A DNA stretch of 64,000 nucleotides from Nocardiopsis mwathae (GTDB lineage: Bacteria; Actinomycetota; Actinomycetes; Streptosporangiales; Streptosporangiaceae): contig NZ_JACHDS010000001.1 of the NCBI RefSeq assembly GCF_014201195.1, forward strand, positions 5,022,001 to 5,086,000, given 5' to 3'. Numbering within the stretch: position 1 is the first letter of the stretch; each line of letters begins with the position of its first letter. Below the pieces are notes generated by a model, which was not told the origin of the DNA, did no database searches, and saw nothing but the letters and a program-made list of their open reading frames with translations. Below, in pieces: positions 9,178-21,041 of this stretch. The translations under genes and the position numbers were made by a program.

Positions 9178-10169
9178 ACACACGTCTTCTGCACGCCGAA
9201 CACCGCACGGTGGCGGTATCGGCGGTGCTGGCCGCCGTCATCGCGGGCCTGGGTCTGCTCGGGCTCTGCTACGGCGCCTCCTGGGCCACCCCCGGCGAGG
9301 TGCTGGCCGCGCTGACCGGGGCGGAGCGCTCCGTGGTGATCACGGAATGGCGGCTGCCGCGGGTCATGGCCGGGCTGGTCTTCGGCGCCGCGCTCGGTGT
9401 GGCCGGCGCGATCTTCCAGAACCTCACCCGCAACCCGATGGGCAGCCCGGACATCATCGGGCTCGACGCGGGTGCCTACACCGGCGCCCTGATCGCCATC
9501 ACCGTGCTGTCGGGCACGTCCGCGCAGCTGGCCACCGGGTCGGTGGTCGGCGGGCTGCTCGTCGCGGCCGTGATCTACCTGCTCTCCTCCGACCGGGGCT
9601 TCTCCGGGCTGCGGCTGGTGGTGATCGGCATCGCGGTCAACGCGATGGTGACCGCGGTCAACTCGTGGATCGTGCTCCGCGCCGACCTGGAGATCGCCAT
9701 CGCCGCGGTGGGGTGGAGCGCCGGCTCGCTCAACGGCGTGGACTGGGCCGACCTGCGCGTCCCGTTCGCGGTGATCGCCGTCCTGCTCGTGGGCATGGCC
9801 GCGCTGTCCCGCGACATGCACCAGACGCTGCTCGGCGACGCGGTCGCGGTGACCACCGGTGTCGCGCTCAACCGGCTGCGGCTGCTGATGGTGCTGATCG
9901 GCGTCGGCTGCACGGCCACGGTGACCGCGGTGGCCGGGCCGATCGCGTTCATCGCCCTGGCCGCCCCGCAGATCGGCCGCAGGCTCGCGGGCGCCGCCGG
10001 AGTGCCGCTGCTCCCGGCCGCGCTGACCGGGGCCGTGCTGCTCCAAGGCGCCGACCTGCTCGCCCAGATGCTGCTGGCGCCCGTCGCACTTCCCGTCGGC
10101 GTGGTGAGCACCGCGATCGGCGGCTGCTACCTGATCTGGCTGCTGACCAAGGAGGTGAGGCGCGCATGA
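9174..10169 (+). CDS. Ferric-siderophore ABC transporter permease (FecCD family), second subunit
   Basis: A 331-residue polytopic membrane protein, a paralogue of the preceding permease. It shows WRLPRVMAGLVFGAALGVAGAIFQ, NPMGSPDIIGLDAGAYTGA and GPIAFIALAAPQIGRRL, the standard FecCD blocks including the ATPase-contact loop. The GTG start at 9174 overlaps the upstream stop by 4 bp. The two permeases and the ATPase form a complete importer with the lipoprotein receptor. The substrate is inferred from the surrounding siderophore synthesis genes. Confidence 0.9.
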   Translation: MNTRLLHAEHRTVAVSAVLAAVIAGLGLLGLCYGASWATPGEVLAALTGAERSVVITEWRLPRVMAGLVFGAALGVAGAIFQNLTRNPMGSPDIIGLDAGAYTGALIAITVLSGTSAQLATGSVVGGLLVAAVIYLLSSDRGFSGLRLVVIGIAVNAMVTAVNSWIVLRADLEIAIAAVGWSAGSLNGVDWADLRVPFAVIAVLLVGMAALSRDMHQTLLGDAVAVTTGVALNRLRLLMVLIGVGCTATVTAVAGPIAFIALAAPQIGRRLAGAAGVPLLPAALTGAVLLQGADLLAQMLLAPVALPVGVVSTAIGGCYLIWLLTKEVRRA

Positions 10170-10951
10170 CCGCACGCCTCAGCGCGCAGGAGATCACCCT
10201 GCGCTACGGCGAACGCGTGGTGTCCACACGGCTGAGCCTCGACATCCCCGACGGCGCGTTCACCGCCATCGTGGGTCCCAACGCGTGCGGGAAGTCCACC
10301 CTGCTGCGGGCGTTCGTCCGGCTGCTGCGCCCCGACACCGGGCAGGTGCACCTCGACGGGCGCGAGGTGGGGGGCTACCCGTCCAAGGCCCTGGCCAAGG
10401 TGCTCGGCTTCCTGCCGCAGGACCCCCTGGCCCCCGACGGCATCAGGGTCCGCCAGCTGGTGAGCCGGGGGCGGTTCCCGCACCAGTCGCTGCTGGCCGC
10501 GTGGTCGGCCCGGGACGAGGAGGCCGTCGGTGAGGCGATGATCGCCGCCGGCGTCGACGACCTGGCCGACCGACCGGTCCAGGAACTGTCCGGCGGGCAG
10601 CGCCAGCGGGTGTGGATGGCCATGGTGCTCGCCCAGCAGACGCCCTACCTGCTGCTCGACGAGCCGACATCCTTCCTGGACATCACCCACCAGTACCAGC
10701 TGCTCGGGCTGCTGGCCCGAATGCGCGACGAGGGGCGCACGGTCATCGCCGTCCTCCACGACATCAACCAGGCCTGCCGCTTCGCCGACCACTTGGTCGC
10801 CATGCGCGACGGCCGGGTGGCCGCCGAGGGCGACCCCGCCGAGATCGTGGACGCCGCGCTGGTCAAAGACGTATTCGACCTTCCCAGCGTCATCGTCCCC
10901 GACCCGGTGACCGACACCCCCATGGTCGTCCCCACACTCCAAGGAGACTGA
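10166..10951 (+). CDS. Ferric-siderophore ABC transporter ATPase (FecE/FepC type)
   Basis: A 261-residue ABC ATPase. Walker A is GPNACGKST (about residue 37), the Q-loop is FLPQDPL, the signature is LSGGQRQR, Walker B is [12 protein letters not shown] and the switch His lies in VLHDINQA. This pattern is typical of the iron-siderophore/B12 importer class. The ATG at 10166 overlaps the second permease stop by 4 bp, and an upstream in-frame ATG inside the permease gene is not used. Its stop lies one base before the NRPS start codon, so uptake and synthesis genes are co-transcribed. Confidence 0.92.
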   Translation: MTARLSAQEITLRYGERVVSTRLSLDIPDGAFTAIVGPNACGKSTLLRAFVRLLRPDTGQVHLDGREVGGYPSKALAKVLGFLPQDPLAPDGIRVRQLVSRGRFPHQSLLAAWSARDEEAVGEAMIAAGVDDLADRPVQELSGGQRQRVWMAMVLAQQTPYLLLDEPTSFLDITHQYQLLGLLARMRDEGRTVIAVLHDINQACRFADHLVAMRDGRVAAEGDPAEIVDAALVKDVFDLPSVIVPDPVTDTPMVVPTLQGD

Positions 10952-10952
10952 G

Positions 10953-13900
10953 TTGACCACCCCGAGCGTGCCCTCCGACGGACTGCTCCCCCTGACCGGC
11001 GCCCAGGCGGGGATCTGGAACGCACAGCGCTTGGAACCGGACTCCCCCTACTACCTGGTCGGCGACGTGGTGGAGGTCTCCGGCGACGAGCCGGTCGACG
11101 CCCGTGCACTGGCCGAGGCGGTCCGGGCGACCACGGACGAGGCCGAGGCCCTGCGGCTGCGGGTGTACGACACCCCGTCGGGCCCGCGTCAGGCGGTCGA
11201 CGACGCGCCGGTGAAGACGCCCGAGGTGGTCGACGTCAGCGGCGAGGCCGACCCCGCGGCCGCGGCCACCGCGCTCGTCGACGCCGAGCGGGCGCAGGCC
11301 GCCGAGGCATGCCGGGGGATGGTGGACCGACAGCTGTACACCCGCACGGTCATCCGGCTGTCCGAGCGCGAGGTCTGGTATACCCAGCTCGGCCACCACC
11401 TCGTCTTCGACGGGTACACCGCCGCGATGCTGGCCCGACGCACCGCCGCCCACTACACGGCCCTGGTGCGCGGGGCCGAGCCGCCGCCGTCGACCTTCGG
11501 CGCGTTCGCCGACCTCGTCGCCGCCGACCGGGCCTACCGGGACAGCGACCAGGCCGCCGCGGACCGCGCGTACTGGGTCGACCGGTTCACCCCGCTGCCC
11601 GACCTCGGCGGCACCGACACCTCCGCAGGGCCGCCCGACCGCACCCTGACCGCCCGCGCCACCGTCACCCCCGAGGAGACGGCGCGGCTGCGCGCCTTCG
11701 CCGAACAGGAAGGCGTCACCTGGGGCGAATCACTCGTCGCCTGCTACGCCGCGTTCCTGCACCGCATGCTGGGCCGCCACGACGTGGTCTTCGCCCTGCC
11801 GCTGATGTGCCGGGTCGGACCGGCCCAGCTGCGCACCCCCGCGATGGCGGTCAACGTGCTGCCGCTGCGGGTGGACGTCCACGGCCGGGACGGGCTCGGG
11901 GAGCTGAGCCGGCGGGTCGCCGCCGCCATGCGGGAGATGCGCGAACACCAGCGCTACCGCGGCGAGGACCTGCCGCGGGACCTCTCGGCGCCCGGCGCCG
12001 GCGCGCTGCTGCACGGGCGCGGCATCAACCTCAAGGCGTTCGACCTGGAGATCGACTTCGCCGGGGCGCGGGGCGTGATGCGCAATGTCGCCGGCGGTCC
12101 GCCCGAGGACATGGGCCTGAGCGTGCTGCCGAGCCGCGACGGCGGCCTGCTGCTCGGCTTCGAGGTCGACGCCCTGACCGACGACCAGGCAGCGGTCGAC
12201 GGCAAGCTGGCCGGGTTCCGGGCGCTGCTGGCCGGACTGACCGGCGGCCTGCCCGTGGGCCGGATCCCCCTGGCCGGTGACACGAGCGGCACGGTCGGCA
12301 CTGCCGGGCCGCCTGCGGAGTGGACACCGCCCGCCCCGCCCGGAACCCCGGTCGACGTGGCGACCGCCTTCGACGCCATGGTCGCCACCGACCCCGGCGC
12401 CACCGCCCTGGTGTGTGGGGACGACCGGTGGTCCGCCGGGGAGCTGGCCGACCGGGTGCACCGGCTGGCCCGTGCCCTGCGCGCCCGCGGCATCGGCCCC
12501 GACGACGTCGTGGCGCTGGCGCTGCCCCGATCCGCCGACCTGGTCGGCGCCCTCCTGGCGGTGCTGGACGCCGGCGCCGCGTTCCTGCCCCTGGACACCG
12601 CCCACCCGCCCGAGCGGCTGCGCGAGCTCATCACCGACGCCCGCCCCGCTCTGGTCGTGACGGCCGTCGAGTCGGTCGACGGGCTCGCCTGGGGCGACCT
12701 GGTCGACGAGGCGGCCGGGCGGTCCGGCGCGCCGCTGCGGGCCGATGAGCTGGCCGCGCCCCGGCACCCCGAGCACCTGGCCTACGTCATCCACACCTCC
12801 GGGTCGACCGGTCGCCCCAAGGGCGTACTCGGCCGGTCCGGCGGGCTGTCCGCCCTCCTGCACCACCAGCGGTCGACCGTCGTCGCCGAGGCCGAGCGGG
12901 CCGCCGACCGGCGGCTGCGCGCCGCCCACACCTACTCCTTCGCCTTCGACTCGGCGTTCGACCACCTGGTGTGGTTGCTGTGCGGGCACGAACTCCACGT
13001 CTACGACACCGAGACCTGCCGCGACGCCGACGCCCTGCTCGCCGCCCACGCCCGCGACGCCATCGACATCGTCGACACCACACCGTCGATGGCGGCACCG
13101 CTGGTCGAGGGCGGACTGCTGGACCGGCGGCCGACGCTGCTGGTCCTCGGCGGCGAGGCCGCGCCGCCCGCGCTGTGGCGGCGGATCGCCGACTCCGGGG
13201 TCGCGGCCCGCAACATCTACGGGCCGACCGAGGCGACCGTGGACAGCACCGCGGCGCGGATCACCGGCGAGACCCCGACGATCGGCCACCCGCTCGCGGG
13301 CACCCGGGCCTACGTCCTCGACGCCGCCCTGCAGCCGGTACCGCACGGCACGGTCGGCGAGCTGTACCTGGCCGGAGGGCACCTGGCCCGCGGCTACCTG
13401 GGCAGGCCGGGGGCCAGCGCCGAGCGATTCGTCGCCGACCCCTACGGCCCCGCGGGCGAGCGGATGTACCGCACGGGCGACCTGGCCCGGTGGGTGCCCG
13501 GCCGCGGCCTGGAGTACCTGGGACGCGGCGACGGGCAGGTCAAGATCCGCGGCCACCGGGTGGAGACCGGCGAGGTCGAGGCCGCCCTGGGCTCGGTGCC
13601 CGGGGTCGCGGCGGCGGCCGCAGCCGTGCGGTCGTCCCGGCTGGTCGGCTACGTCGTGCCCGCCCCGGGCACCGGGGGCTCGCTCACGGGGGACGCCGTC
13701 CGCGCCCACCTGGCCGGGCGGCTTCCCGACCACATGGTGCCCTCGGCGGTGGTGGTGCTCGACGAGCTGCCGCTCACCCCCAACGGCAAGCTCGACCGCG
13801 CCGCGCTGCCCGCGCCCGCGGCGGCCGGCGGCGGTCGGGAACCGAGTACCGAGCGGGAGCGGCTGCTGTGCGCGGCGGTCGCCGAGGTGTTCGAGGTCGA

Positions 13901-16900
13901 CCGGGTCGGCGCCGACGACGACTTCTTCGCGCTGGGCGGGGACAGCATCACCGCGATCACGGTCAGCAGCAGGCTGCGGGCGGCGGGTATCGAGCTGCGG
14001 CCCCGGGACCTGCTGGCGCGCCGCAGCTTCGCCGCCCTGGCCGCCTCCGCCCGGCGGGTGGCGGACACCACCGCCCCGGTCGACGAACCGACCGGGCAGG
14101 TGCCCGCGCCTCCCATCGTGCGCGGTCTGCTCGACCCGCACCCGGACGCCAGCGCCGTCGCCTCCTACGCGCAGTGGACCGCCCTGCGCGTCGACGACCT
14201 CGGACACGAGGACCTGGTCCGAGGCGTGCAGGCGGTGCTCGACCGGCACGACGCGCTGCGGCTGCGGGTCGGCGACGGCCTGGAGGTCCCGCCCAGGGGT
14301 GCGGTCCGGGCCGTCGTCCACGAGGTCCACGAGGTCCACAAGGTCCACGAGGTCCACCGGGTCGGTGGAGCGGGGGTCGAAGCGGTGGCGCGGCGCCTGG
14401 CGGGCGAACTCGACCCGCGGTCGGGCGACCTGCTGCGGGCCGCCCTGGTCCGCACCGGCGACGGCGGGCCCGACCGGCTGGTCGTGGTCGTACACCACCT
14501 CGCCGTCGACGGCGTGTCCTGGCGGGTGCTCCTGCCCGACCTGCACGCCGCCTGCACGGGAGGCACACTCTCCCCGGCGGGTGCGTCCTGGCGGCAGCAC
14601 GCCCTGCTCCTCGCCGAGCAGGGGAGCAGCGGCGCGTACCGGGGCGAACTGGACCACTGGCGGACCGCTCTCGGTTCCGCGACCCGCCTGGGCGACCGTC
14701 CGCTCGATGAGAAGCGGGACACGGTGTCGACCGCACACAGGTCGGTCACGGTGGCTGCACCCGAGGTCACCGAGGCGCTGCTGACCACACTGCCCGCGGC
14801 CTACCGTGCCGGCGTCGACGAGGTCCTGCTGGCCGCGCTCGTGCTCGCGCTGCGGGATCGCGGCGTGTCCGGCGACGCCGTGACCGTCACGATGGAGGGG
14901 CACGGCCGCGAACACCTCGACCTGTCCCGCACGGTCGGCTGGTTCACCAGCGAGTACCCGGTCCGTGTCCCCATACTCCCCGGACCGGCGGGCGGCGACG
15001 TGGGGCGGGTGCTGCGGGAGGCCAAGGAGGCCAAGCGCGCCGTCCCCGGCAACGGCATCGGCTACGGGGTGCTGCGCTGCCTCGACCCGGAGGCCGGGCC
15101 GGAGCTGGCCGCCACCCCGGCCCCGGATGTGCTGCTGAACTACCTGGGCCGGTTCGCCCCGCTGTCCGGCACCGGGTGGCGCCTGCCGGAGCGGGACGCC
15201 TTCTCCGTGATCGAGCCCGACGGCAAGGCCTTGGAGCAGGTGCTGGCCCTCAACTGCTTCGTCCACGAGGAGGGCGCGCCCCGGCTCGCCGTCGAGTGGA
15301 CGGCCGCGACCGGGGTGATCGGCCCTGAGGCGGTGGCGGCCCTGCAGGACGCCTGGGCCGCGGCGCTGGACGCGCTGGCCGAGCACGCGCGGGACACAGC
15401 CGGCGGGCTCACCCCCTCCGACATCCCGCTGGTCGACCTCGACCAGGACACCATCGACGCCCTCGAACGCACCGGCCCCGTCCAGGACGTCTGGCCGGCC
15501 ACACCGCTGCAGGTCGGCCTCTCCTTCCACACCCTCATCCGCGACGAACAGGACGCCGACGTCTACGTCGTCCAGGCGGTGACGACGCTGGCCGGCGAGC
15601 TGGACCCGGATCGGATGGCCGCGGCCGCCCGGGAGCTCCTGCGCAGGAACCCGGCCCTGCGCGTGTACCTGGCGCCCGTCGGGGACGACGTGGTGCAGGT
15701 GGTCCCCGCCGACGCCGCCCTGGAGTGGCGGCGGGACGACCGGTTCGAGGCGGCCGCCCGCGCCGAACTGGAGCGCCCCTTCGACCCGGCCCGGCCGCCG
15801 CTGATCCGCTTCCTGCTCTCCCGAACCGGCCCGGACGAGCACAAACTGGTGATCACCAACCACCACGCGCTGCTCGACGGCTGGTCGATGCCGCTGGTCG
15901 GCCGCGCACTGCTGGCGATCTACGCCGAGCTCGGCGGCGGCCCGGGCGCTCCCGCCGCCGCCGACGTGTCGGAGTACTTCCGCTGGCTGGCCGACCGGGA
16001 CCCGGAGGCGTCCCTCGCGGCGTGGCGCGACGCCCTGGCCGGCGTCGACGACGCCACGCGGCTGGCACCGGCGAGCACCGCGACCGGCGTCGAACGGCCC
16101 GGCCGCGTGACCTTCGGTCTGGGCGGCGCGTTCAGCGACCGGCTGCGCGCCTTCGCCCGTGAGCGGGGCGTCACCCTGACCACCGTGCTCCAGACGGCCT
16201 GGGGCCTGCTGCTGGGCCGGCTCACCGGGCGCCGCGACGTCGTATTCGGCTGCCCGGTGTCAGGCCGACCCGCCGAGGTCGACGGTGTGGAGTCGATGAT
16301 CGGCCAGCTCGGCACCACCATCCCCGTCCGGGTCCGGCACGCCCGGGACGAGACCGCCGGGGACCTGATGGCGCGCGTGCACGCCGAGAGCGTCGCGCTG
16401 ACCGACCACCACTATGTCGGCCTGCCCGCGATCCAGCGGGCGGTGGGCGTCGGCGAGCTGTTCGACACCATGCTGGTGATGGAGAACTTCCCGCTGTCCA
16501 GCCGGAAGCGCACACCGCTCGCCCCCGGGCTCGACCTGGCCGGGGTGGACATCACCGACGCCACCCACTACGCGCTGACCGTGATCGTGATCCCCGACGA
16601 CGAGATCACCATCGGCCTGGGCTTCCAGCCCGGCGCCTTCGCGGAGGCGACCGTGCGCGACTACGGCCGATGGCTGCGCAACATCCTGCGGGAGATCGTC
16701 GACGACCCGCGGCGGCCCGCGATCGGACTGCCCGTGCTCGACCAGGACGAGCGGGAGCGGATGCTGAGCACCGGAACCGGGGCCGCCCCCGCCAAGGTCC
16801 GCGGCCACTGGCTGGAGGAGTTCGCCGCCTGGGTCCGCCGCACCCCCGACGCCGAAGCCCTGGTCTGCCGCGACCGCAGCCTCGACTACGCCGAGCTGGA

Positions 16901-19900
16901 CCGCCAGGCCAACCGGCTCGCCAACGCGCTGATCGAGCGGGGGGTGCGGCCCCAGGACCCGGTCGCGGTCCTGCTCGGGCGCGACATCGAGATGACGGTG
17001 GCGCTGTTCGGCATCGCCAAGGCCGGCGCCGTGTACGTGCCGATGGACCCGGACTACCCGCGGGACCGGCTGGCCTACATGCTCGACGACATCGCCCCGG
17101 CCGCCGCCCTGACGACCGGCGCCGACCTGCCGGCCGAACACGGAATCCCGGTGCTGCGGCTGGACGACCCGGCCACGCTCGCGTCCGCGCCCGACACCGA
17201 CCCGGTCGAAGCCCGGGCCGCCCTCACCGAGGACGCGCTGGCCTACGTCATCTACACATCCGGTACCACCGGGCGGCCCAAGGGCGTGGGTGTGCCCCAC
17301 CGCGGCGTGCCCGACCTGATCGCGCTGCAGGAGGAGGTCGTCGGCATCACCGAGCACGACCGCTACCTGCACTTCGCGTCGACCGGCTTCGACGTGGCGT
17401 TCTGGCAGACCATGGTGCCGCTGCTGTCCGGCGGGACCTCCGTGATCGCCCCCGAGGAGGTGCGCGTCCCCGGCGACGAACTGCTCGACTACATCGTCGA
17501 ACACCGGGTGACCGGGGTGAACCTGCTGCCGTCCTTCCTGGCGGCGATGCCCGACGACCGGACGGTCGACCCCGATGTGCTCTTCGTCGTCGGCGCCGAG
17601 CGCCTCGACCCCGCGCTCGCGCGGCGCTGGGGTGCCGGCCGCCGGGCGCTGTTCAACGCCTACGGGCCCACCGAGGTCACGATCAACTCCGTGACCTGGC
17701 ACTACGACCCGGACGACCCCGGCCCGCTGCCGATCGGCCGCCCCGACCCGGGCGTCCGCGCCTATGTCCTGGACGGCGGGCTCCAGCCGGTCGGCGCCGG
17801 TGTGACGGGTGAGCTGTACCTCGGCGGGCCGAGCCTGGCCCGCGGGTACATCGGCCGCCCCGGCCTGACCGCCGCCGCGTTCGTCGCCGACCCGTTCGGC
17901 GCCCCCGGGGAGCGGATGTACCGCACGGGCGACCTCGTGCGGTGGCGGCCCGACGGGCAGCTGGTGTTCCTCGGCCGCGTCGACCACCAGGTCAAGATCC
18001 GCGGCTTCAGGGTCGAGCTCGGCGAGATCGAGTCCACCCTGACCCGCCACCCCGATGTGCGCGCCTGCGCGGTGATCGTACGGGAGGGCAGGCTCGTCGG
18101 CTATGTCATCCCCACCGACGGCGCCGCCCCGGCAGCGGCAGCGGCCGCGGCAGCGGACACCGAGCGGCTGCGCGCGTACCTGGCCGAGCGGCTTCCCGAC
18201 CACATGGTGCCCACCGCCCTGGTGCCGCTCGACCGGTTGCCGCTGAGCCCCGGCGGGAAGCTCGACCCCACCGCACTGCCCGCCCCCGAGGCCGCGGCCG
18301 CCGAGCGGCGCGAACCCGCCACCCGGGCCGAGGAGGTGCTGCTCGGCATCTTCACCGACATCCTCGGTACCGGCGGTGCCGGTGCGGCCGTCGGCCTGGA
18401 CGACGACTTCTTCGCCATCGGCGGGGACAGCATCGTGTCGCTGCAGGTGGTGTCGCGGGCCCGCCGCCACGGGCTCGGCCTGACCGCCCGCGACGTGTTC
18501 GAGGGCGCCACGATCGCCGGGATCGCGGCGCGGGCGCGCGCCCTCGACGGCGGGGACGCCCCCGCCGTCGGCGACGCGCCGCTGACCCCCATCATGCGCG
18601 ACCTGCTGCGCCGCGCGGGCACCGCCGCGGACGGGTTCTGCCAGTGGGCGGAAATCTGCGTCCCGCCCGGCGGCGACGAGGCGGCCTGGCGGGCCGTCCT
18701 CGACGCCGTCCTGGCCCGCCACGACGTGCTGCGCGCCCACCTGGTGGGCGACGCACTGCGCATCCCACCGGTCGGCGCCGTGACCGGCGCCGACGTGCTG
18801 ACCCGGGTGGCGGCCACGGGCGACCTGCGCACCCTCGTCGACGAGCGGACCGCGGCGGCCCGCGCCTCGATGGACCCGCGCACCGGCCCGCTGCTGCGGG
18901 CGATCTGGGTGGACGCCGGACCGGACCGGCCGGGCCGACTCGTCCTCGTCGCCCACCACCTCGTCGTCGACGGCGTGTCCTGGCGCATCCTGCTGGACGA
19001 CGTGGAGCACGCCTACTCCGGCGGCCGACTCGCGCGCCACGGGCAGTCGTTCCTCGGCTGGGCGCGCTCGCTGCGCGCCACCGACCGGCGTTCCGAGCTG
19101 CCGCACTGGCGGCGGATGGCCCCTGCCCGGCCGACGGCCCGGCCCCTGGATCCCGCGCGGGACACCGCGGGCACCGCGGCGCACCACGAGATCCGCCTCG
19201 ACGCCGCGGCGACCCGCGCCCTGATCACGGTGCTGCCCGCCGCACACCGCACCACGCCGGACGCCGTGCTGCTCTCGGCACTCGCCCAGGCGGTACGGGC
19301 CTGGCGCGGGACACCGGAGCTGCTGGTCGCGCTGGAGAGCCACGGCCGCCCGCGTGATGTCGACCTGTCGCAGACCGTCGGCTGGTTCACGGCCGTCCAC
19401 CCCGTGCTGCTCGACGCCGACGACGACCCGAAGGCGGTCGGGGAGCGGCTTCGCGCCCAGGGCGACGGCCTGGGCTACGGCATCCTCACCGCGGCGGGTC
19501 TGCTGGACCCCGTCGAGCCGGAGGTCGCCTGGAACTACCTCGGCCGCTTCGCCGGCGCCCCGGAAACCGAGACGCCGTGGCAGGCGCCCCCGGACGCCGA
19601 CCCGCTCGGGTCGGGCGCCCCCGACGCCATGCCCCTGCCGCACGGGCTGATGGTCAACGCGCTGGTGCGCGACGACGCGCTCGGGGTGCGGATCACCTGG
19701 CCGGGCGCGCTGTTCACGGCGGCCGAGATCGAGGACCTGGCCGAGCACCTGCGGACCGCGCTGCTGCGCACCGCCGCAGCGCCGGAGGCCGGGGCGTTGG
19801 ACCGGGGCGGCCCGGTCGCCGAGGTGCAGCCGCTGACTCCCCTGCAGGAGGTGATGCTGCGGCACTCGCGCACCGAGCGCCCCGACCCCTACACCGTGCA

Positions 19901-21041
19901 GTCGACCTTCTCGCTCGCGGGGCAGCTCGACCTCGACGCCCTGCGGGCCGCCGGTGCCGACCTGATGGCGCGCCACCCGAACCTGGGTGCGGTGTTCCCC
20001 GCCGACCTGGCGGTGATCCCCGCGTCGCCCCGGCCGGACTTCCGCGTGGCCGACGGGCCGGCCGAGGAGGTGCTGGCGGCCGACCTCGCCGAGCCGTTCG
20101 ACCTCGCGGAGGGCCCACTGCTCCGGCTGACGGTCATCCGGCACCGCCCTGAGCGCGCCGACCTGGTCCTGACCAGCCACCACGTGCTCTCCGACGGCTG
20201 GTCGGCACCGCGCATCCTCACCGAGCTCTTCGCCCTCTACACGGCGCGGGTGCGCGGCGAGGTGCCGGACCTGCCCCCGCCCGTGCCGTTCGCCGACTAC
20301 CTGCGCTGGCGCGCCGACCACGAGCCCGACCTCGCGGCCTGGGCCGCCGAGCTGGAGGGCGTGGCCGAAGGCGACCACCTGGGCGGCGGCGACGTCGGCC
20401 CCGCGTGGCAGGAGCCCGCGATCATCACGTTCGACGCGGCGCTGGTCGCCGACCTCACCCGCATCGCCGCACGGCGCGGACTGACACCCAACACCCTGCT
20501 TCAGGGCGCGTGGGCGGTGCTACTGGCCCGGCGCTCCGGCCGGACCGACGTCTGCCTCGGCGCCATGGTCGCCAACCGTCCGCCGCAGCTTCCGGGGGTC
20601 GAGGAGATCATCGGGCTACTCGCCAACACGGTGCCCGTGCGGGCCCGGCTGGCGGGCACGCTCGCCGACACCCTCGCCGACCTGCAGGCCCGGCAGCGGG
20701 CGCTGGTCGAGCACCACCACGTCGCCCTGTCCGACTTGGAACGGGTGACCGGTCGGAGCAGGCTGTTCGACACCCTCGTGGTGTTCGAGAACTACCCGGT
20801 CGACCCGGACCGCCTGCGCGAACCCGCCCCCGGGCTCACGGTCGTCGGGACCCGGTTCCGCGAGGCCACCCACCACCCGGTGACCCTGACGGTCATGCCG
20901 GACGGCGACGGCTGGACCGGCGTGCTCGCCCACCGCGCCGGAGCGGACGTCGGCGGCCTCGCCGAGGAACTGCTCGACCTGCTCCGCGGACTGGGCGACC
21001 ACCTCGACGGCGACGTGCACGACCTCCTGGGGCACCGATGA
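10953..21041 (+). CDS. Non-ribosomal peptide synthetase, C-A-PCP-E-C-A-PCP-E-C
   Basis: A 3362-residue NRPS that would extend DHB with two amino acids. C1 (about 10-430; HHLVFDG at ~147) should accept DHB from the aryl carrier. A1 (~455-955; [10 protein letters not shown] at ~615) is followed by PCP1 (GGDSITAI, ~995) and E1 ([11 protein letters not shown] ~1180, EGHGRE, NYLGRF). C2 (HHALLDGWS ~1637) is the DCL type. A2 ([10 protein letters not shown] ~2102) is followed by PCP2 (GGDSIVSL ~2490) and E2 ([11 protein letters not shown] ~2668). The protein ends in a complete C3 ([10 protein letters not shown] ~3074) with no carrier, thioesterase or reductase. Both residues should be D-configured. 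By-eye alignment to PheA gives A1 pocket D-S-D-D-V-G-I-V-D-K, with two acidic residues suggesting a basic substrate (Lys/Arg/Orn), and A2 D-V-W-N-F-V-A-I-N-K, not assigned. TTG start with AAGGAG seven bases upstream. No MbtH gene is nearby. Confidence 0.93.
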   Translation: MTTPSVPSDGLLPLTGAQAGIWNAQRLEPDSPYYLVGDVVEVSGDEPVDARALAEAVRATTDEAEALRLRVYDTPSGPRQAVDDAPVKTPEVVDVSGEADPAAAATALVDAERAQAAEACRGMVDRQLYTRTVIRLSEREVWYTQLGHHLVFDGYTAAMLARRTAAHYTALVRGAEPPPSTFGAFADLVAADRAYRDSDQAAADRAYWVDRFTPLPDLGGTDTSAGPPDRTLTARATVTPEETARLRAFAEQEGVTWGESLVACYAAFLHRMLGRHDVVFALPLMCRVGPAQLRTPAMAVNVLPLRVDVHGRDGLGELSRRVAAAMREMREHQRYRGEDLPRDLSAPGAGALLHGRGINLKAFDLEIDFAGARGVMRNVAGGPPEDMGLSVLPSRDGGLLLGFEVDALTDDQAAVDGKLAGFRALLAGLTGGLPVGRIPLAGDTSGTVGTAGPPAEWTPPAPPGTPVDVATAFDAMVATDPGATALVCGDDRWSAGELADRVHRLARALRARGIGPDDVVALALPRSADLVGALLAVLDAGAAFLPLDTAHPPERLRELITDARPALVVTAVESVDGLAWGDLVDEAAGRSGAPLRADELAAPRHPEHLAYVIHTSGSTGRPKGVLGRSGGLSALLHHQRSTVVAEAERAADRRLRAAHTYSFAFDSAFDHLVWLLCGHELHVYDTETCRDADALLAAHARDAIDIVDTTPSMAAPLVEGGLLDRRPTLLVLGGEAAPPALWRRIADSGVAARNIYGPTEATVDSTAARITGETPTIGHPLAGTRAYVLDAALQPVPHGTVGELYLAGGHLARGYLGRPGASAERFVADPYGPAGERMYRTGDLARWVPGRGLEYLGRGDGQVKIRGHRVETGEVEAALGSVPGVAAAAAAVRSSRLVGYVVPAPGTGGSLTGDAVRAHLAGRLPDHMVPSAVVVLDELPLTPNGKLDRAALPAPAAAGGGREPSTERERLLCAAVAEVFEVDRVGADDDFFALGGDSITAITVSSRLRAAGIELRPRDLLARRSFAALAASARRVADTTAPVDEPTGQVPAPPIVRGLLDPHPDASAVASYAQWTALRVDDLGHEDLVRGVQAVLDRHDALRLRVGDGLEVPPRGAVRAVVHEVHEVHKVHEVHRVGGAGVEAVARRLAGELDPRSGDLLRAALVRTGDGGPDRLVVVVHHLAVDGVSWRVLLPDLHAACTGGTLSPAGASWRQHALLLAEQGSSGAYRGELDHWRTALGSATRLGDRPLDEKRDTVSTAHRSVTVAAPEVTEALLTTLPAAYRAGVDEVLLAALVLALRDRGVSGDAVTVTMEGHGREHLDLSRTVGWFTSEYPVRVPILPGPAGGDVGRVLREAKEAKRAVPGNGIGYGVLRCLDPEAGPELAATPAPDVLLNYLGRFAPLSGTGWRLPERDAFSVIEPDGKALEQVLALNCFVHEEGAPRLAVEWTAATGVIGPEAVAALQDAWAAALDALAEHARDTAGGLTPSDIPLVDLDQDTIDALERTGPVQDVWPATPLQVGLSFHTLIRDEQDADVYVVQAVTTLAGELDPDRMAAAARELLRRNPALRVYLAPVGDDVVQVVPADAALEWRRDDRFEAAARAELERPFDPARPPLIRFLLSRTGPDEHKLVITNHHALLDGWSMPLVGRALLAIYAELGGGPGAPAAADVSEYFRWLADRDPEASLAAWRDALAGVDDATRLAPASTATGVERPGRVTFGLGGAFSDRLRAFARERGVTLTTVLQTAWGLLLGRLTGRRDVVFGCPVSGRPAEVDGVESMIGQLGTTIPVRVRHARDETAGDLMARVHAESVALTDHHYVGLPAIQRAVGVGELFDTMLVMENFPLSSRKRTPLAPGLDLAGVDITDATHYALTVIVIPDDEITIGLGFQPGAFAEATVRDYGRWLRNILREIVDDPRRPAIGLPVLDQDERERMLSTGTGAAPAKVRGHWLEEFAAWVRRTPDAEALVCRDRSLDYAELDRQANRLANALIERGVRPQDPVAVLLGRDIEMTVALFGIAKAGAVYVPMDPDYPRDRLAYMLDDIAPAAALTTGADLPAEHGIPVLRLDDPATLASAPDTDPVEARAALTEDALAYVIYTSGTTGRPKGVGVPHRGVPDLIALQEEVVGITEHDRYLHFASTGFDVAFWQTMVPLLSGGTSVIAPEEVRVPGDELLDYIVEHRVTGVNLLPSFLAAMPDDRTVDPDVLFVVGAERLDPALARRWGAGRRALFNAYGPTEVTINSVTWHYDPDDPGPLPIGRPDPGVRAYVLDGGLQPVGAGVTGELYLGGPSLARGYIGRPGLTAAAFVADPFGAPGERMYRTGDLVRWRPDGQLVFLGRVDHQVKIRGFRVELGEIESTLTRHPDVRACAVIVREGRLVGYVIPTDGAAPAAAAAAAADTERLRAYLAERLPDHMVPTALVPLDRLPLSPGGKLDPTALPAPEAAAAERREPATRAEEVLLGIFTDILGTGGAGAAVGLDDDFFAIGGDSIVSLQVVSRARRHGLGLTARDVFEGATIAGIAARARALDGGDAPAVGDAPLTPIMRDLLRRAGTAADGFCQWAEICVPPGGDEAAWRAVLDAVLARHDVLRAHLVGDALRIPPVGAVTGADVLTRVAATGDLRTLVDERTAAARASMDPRTGPLLRAIWVDAGPDRPGRLVLVAHHLVVDGVSWRILLDDVEHAYSGGRLARHGQSFLGWARSLRATDRRSELPHWRRMAPARPTARPLDPARDTAGTAAHHEIRLDAAATRALITVLPAAHRTTPDAVLLSALAQAVRAWRGTPELLVALESHGRPRDVDLSQTVGWFTAVHPVLLDADDDPKAVGERLRAQGDGLGYGILTAAGLLDPVEPEVAWNYLGRFAGAPETETPWQAPPDADPLGSGAPDAMPLPHGLMVNALVRDDALGVRITWPGALFTAAEIEDLAEHLRTALLRTAAAPEAGALDRGGPVAEVQPLTPLQEVMLRHSRTERPDPYTVQSTFSLAGQLDLDALRAAGADLMARHPNLGAVFPADLAVIPASPRPDFRVADGPAEEVLAADLAEPFDLAEGPLLRLTVIRHRPERADLVLTSHHVLSDGWSAPRILTELFALYTARVRGEVPDLPPPVPFADYLRWRADHEPDLAAWAAELEGVAEGDHLGGGDVGPAWQEPAIITFDAALVADLTRIAARRGLTPNTLLQGAWAVLLARRSGRTDVCLGAMVANRPPQLPGVEEIIGLLANTVPVRARLAGTLADTLADLQARQRALVEHHHVALSDLERVTGRSRLFDTLVVFENYPVDPDRLREPAPGLTVVGTRFREATHHPVTLTVMPDGDGWTGVLAHRAGADVGGLAEELLDLLRGLGDHLDGDVHDLLGHR
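14316..14360 (+). repeat. Five-unit 9-bp tandem repeat inside the first epimerization domain
   Basis: Five consecutive 9-base units close to GTCCACGAG keep the reading frame and encode [15 protein letters not shown]. The second E domain in the same protein lacks this stretch. It lies in the N-terminal part of E1, well before the catalytic HHxxxDG, so it is probably a surface loop. Copy number could vary by slippage. Confidence 0.85.

Noticed and set aside
14316-14360. CRISPR-like short repeats
   Set aside because: Units are contiguous, 9 bases long and keep the reading frame inside an E domain; there are no spacers.
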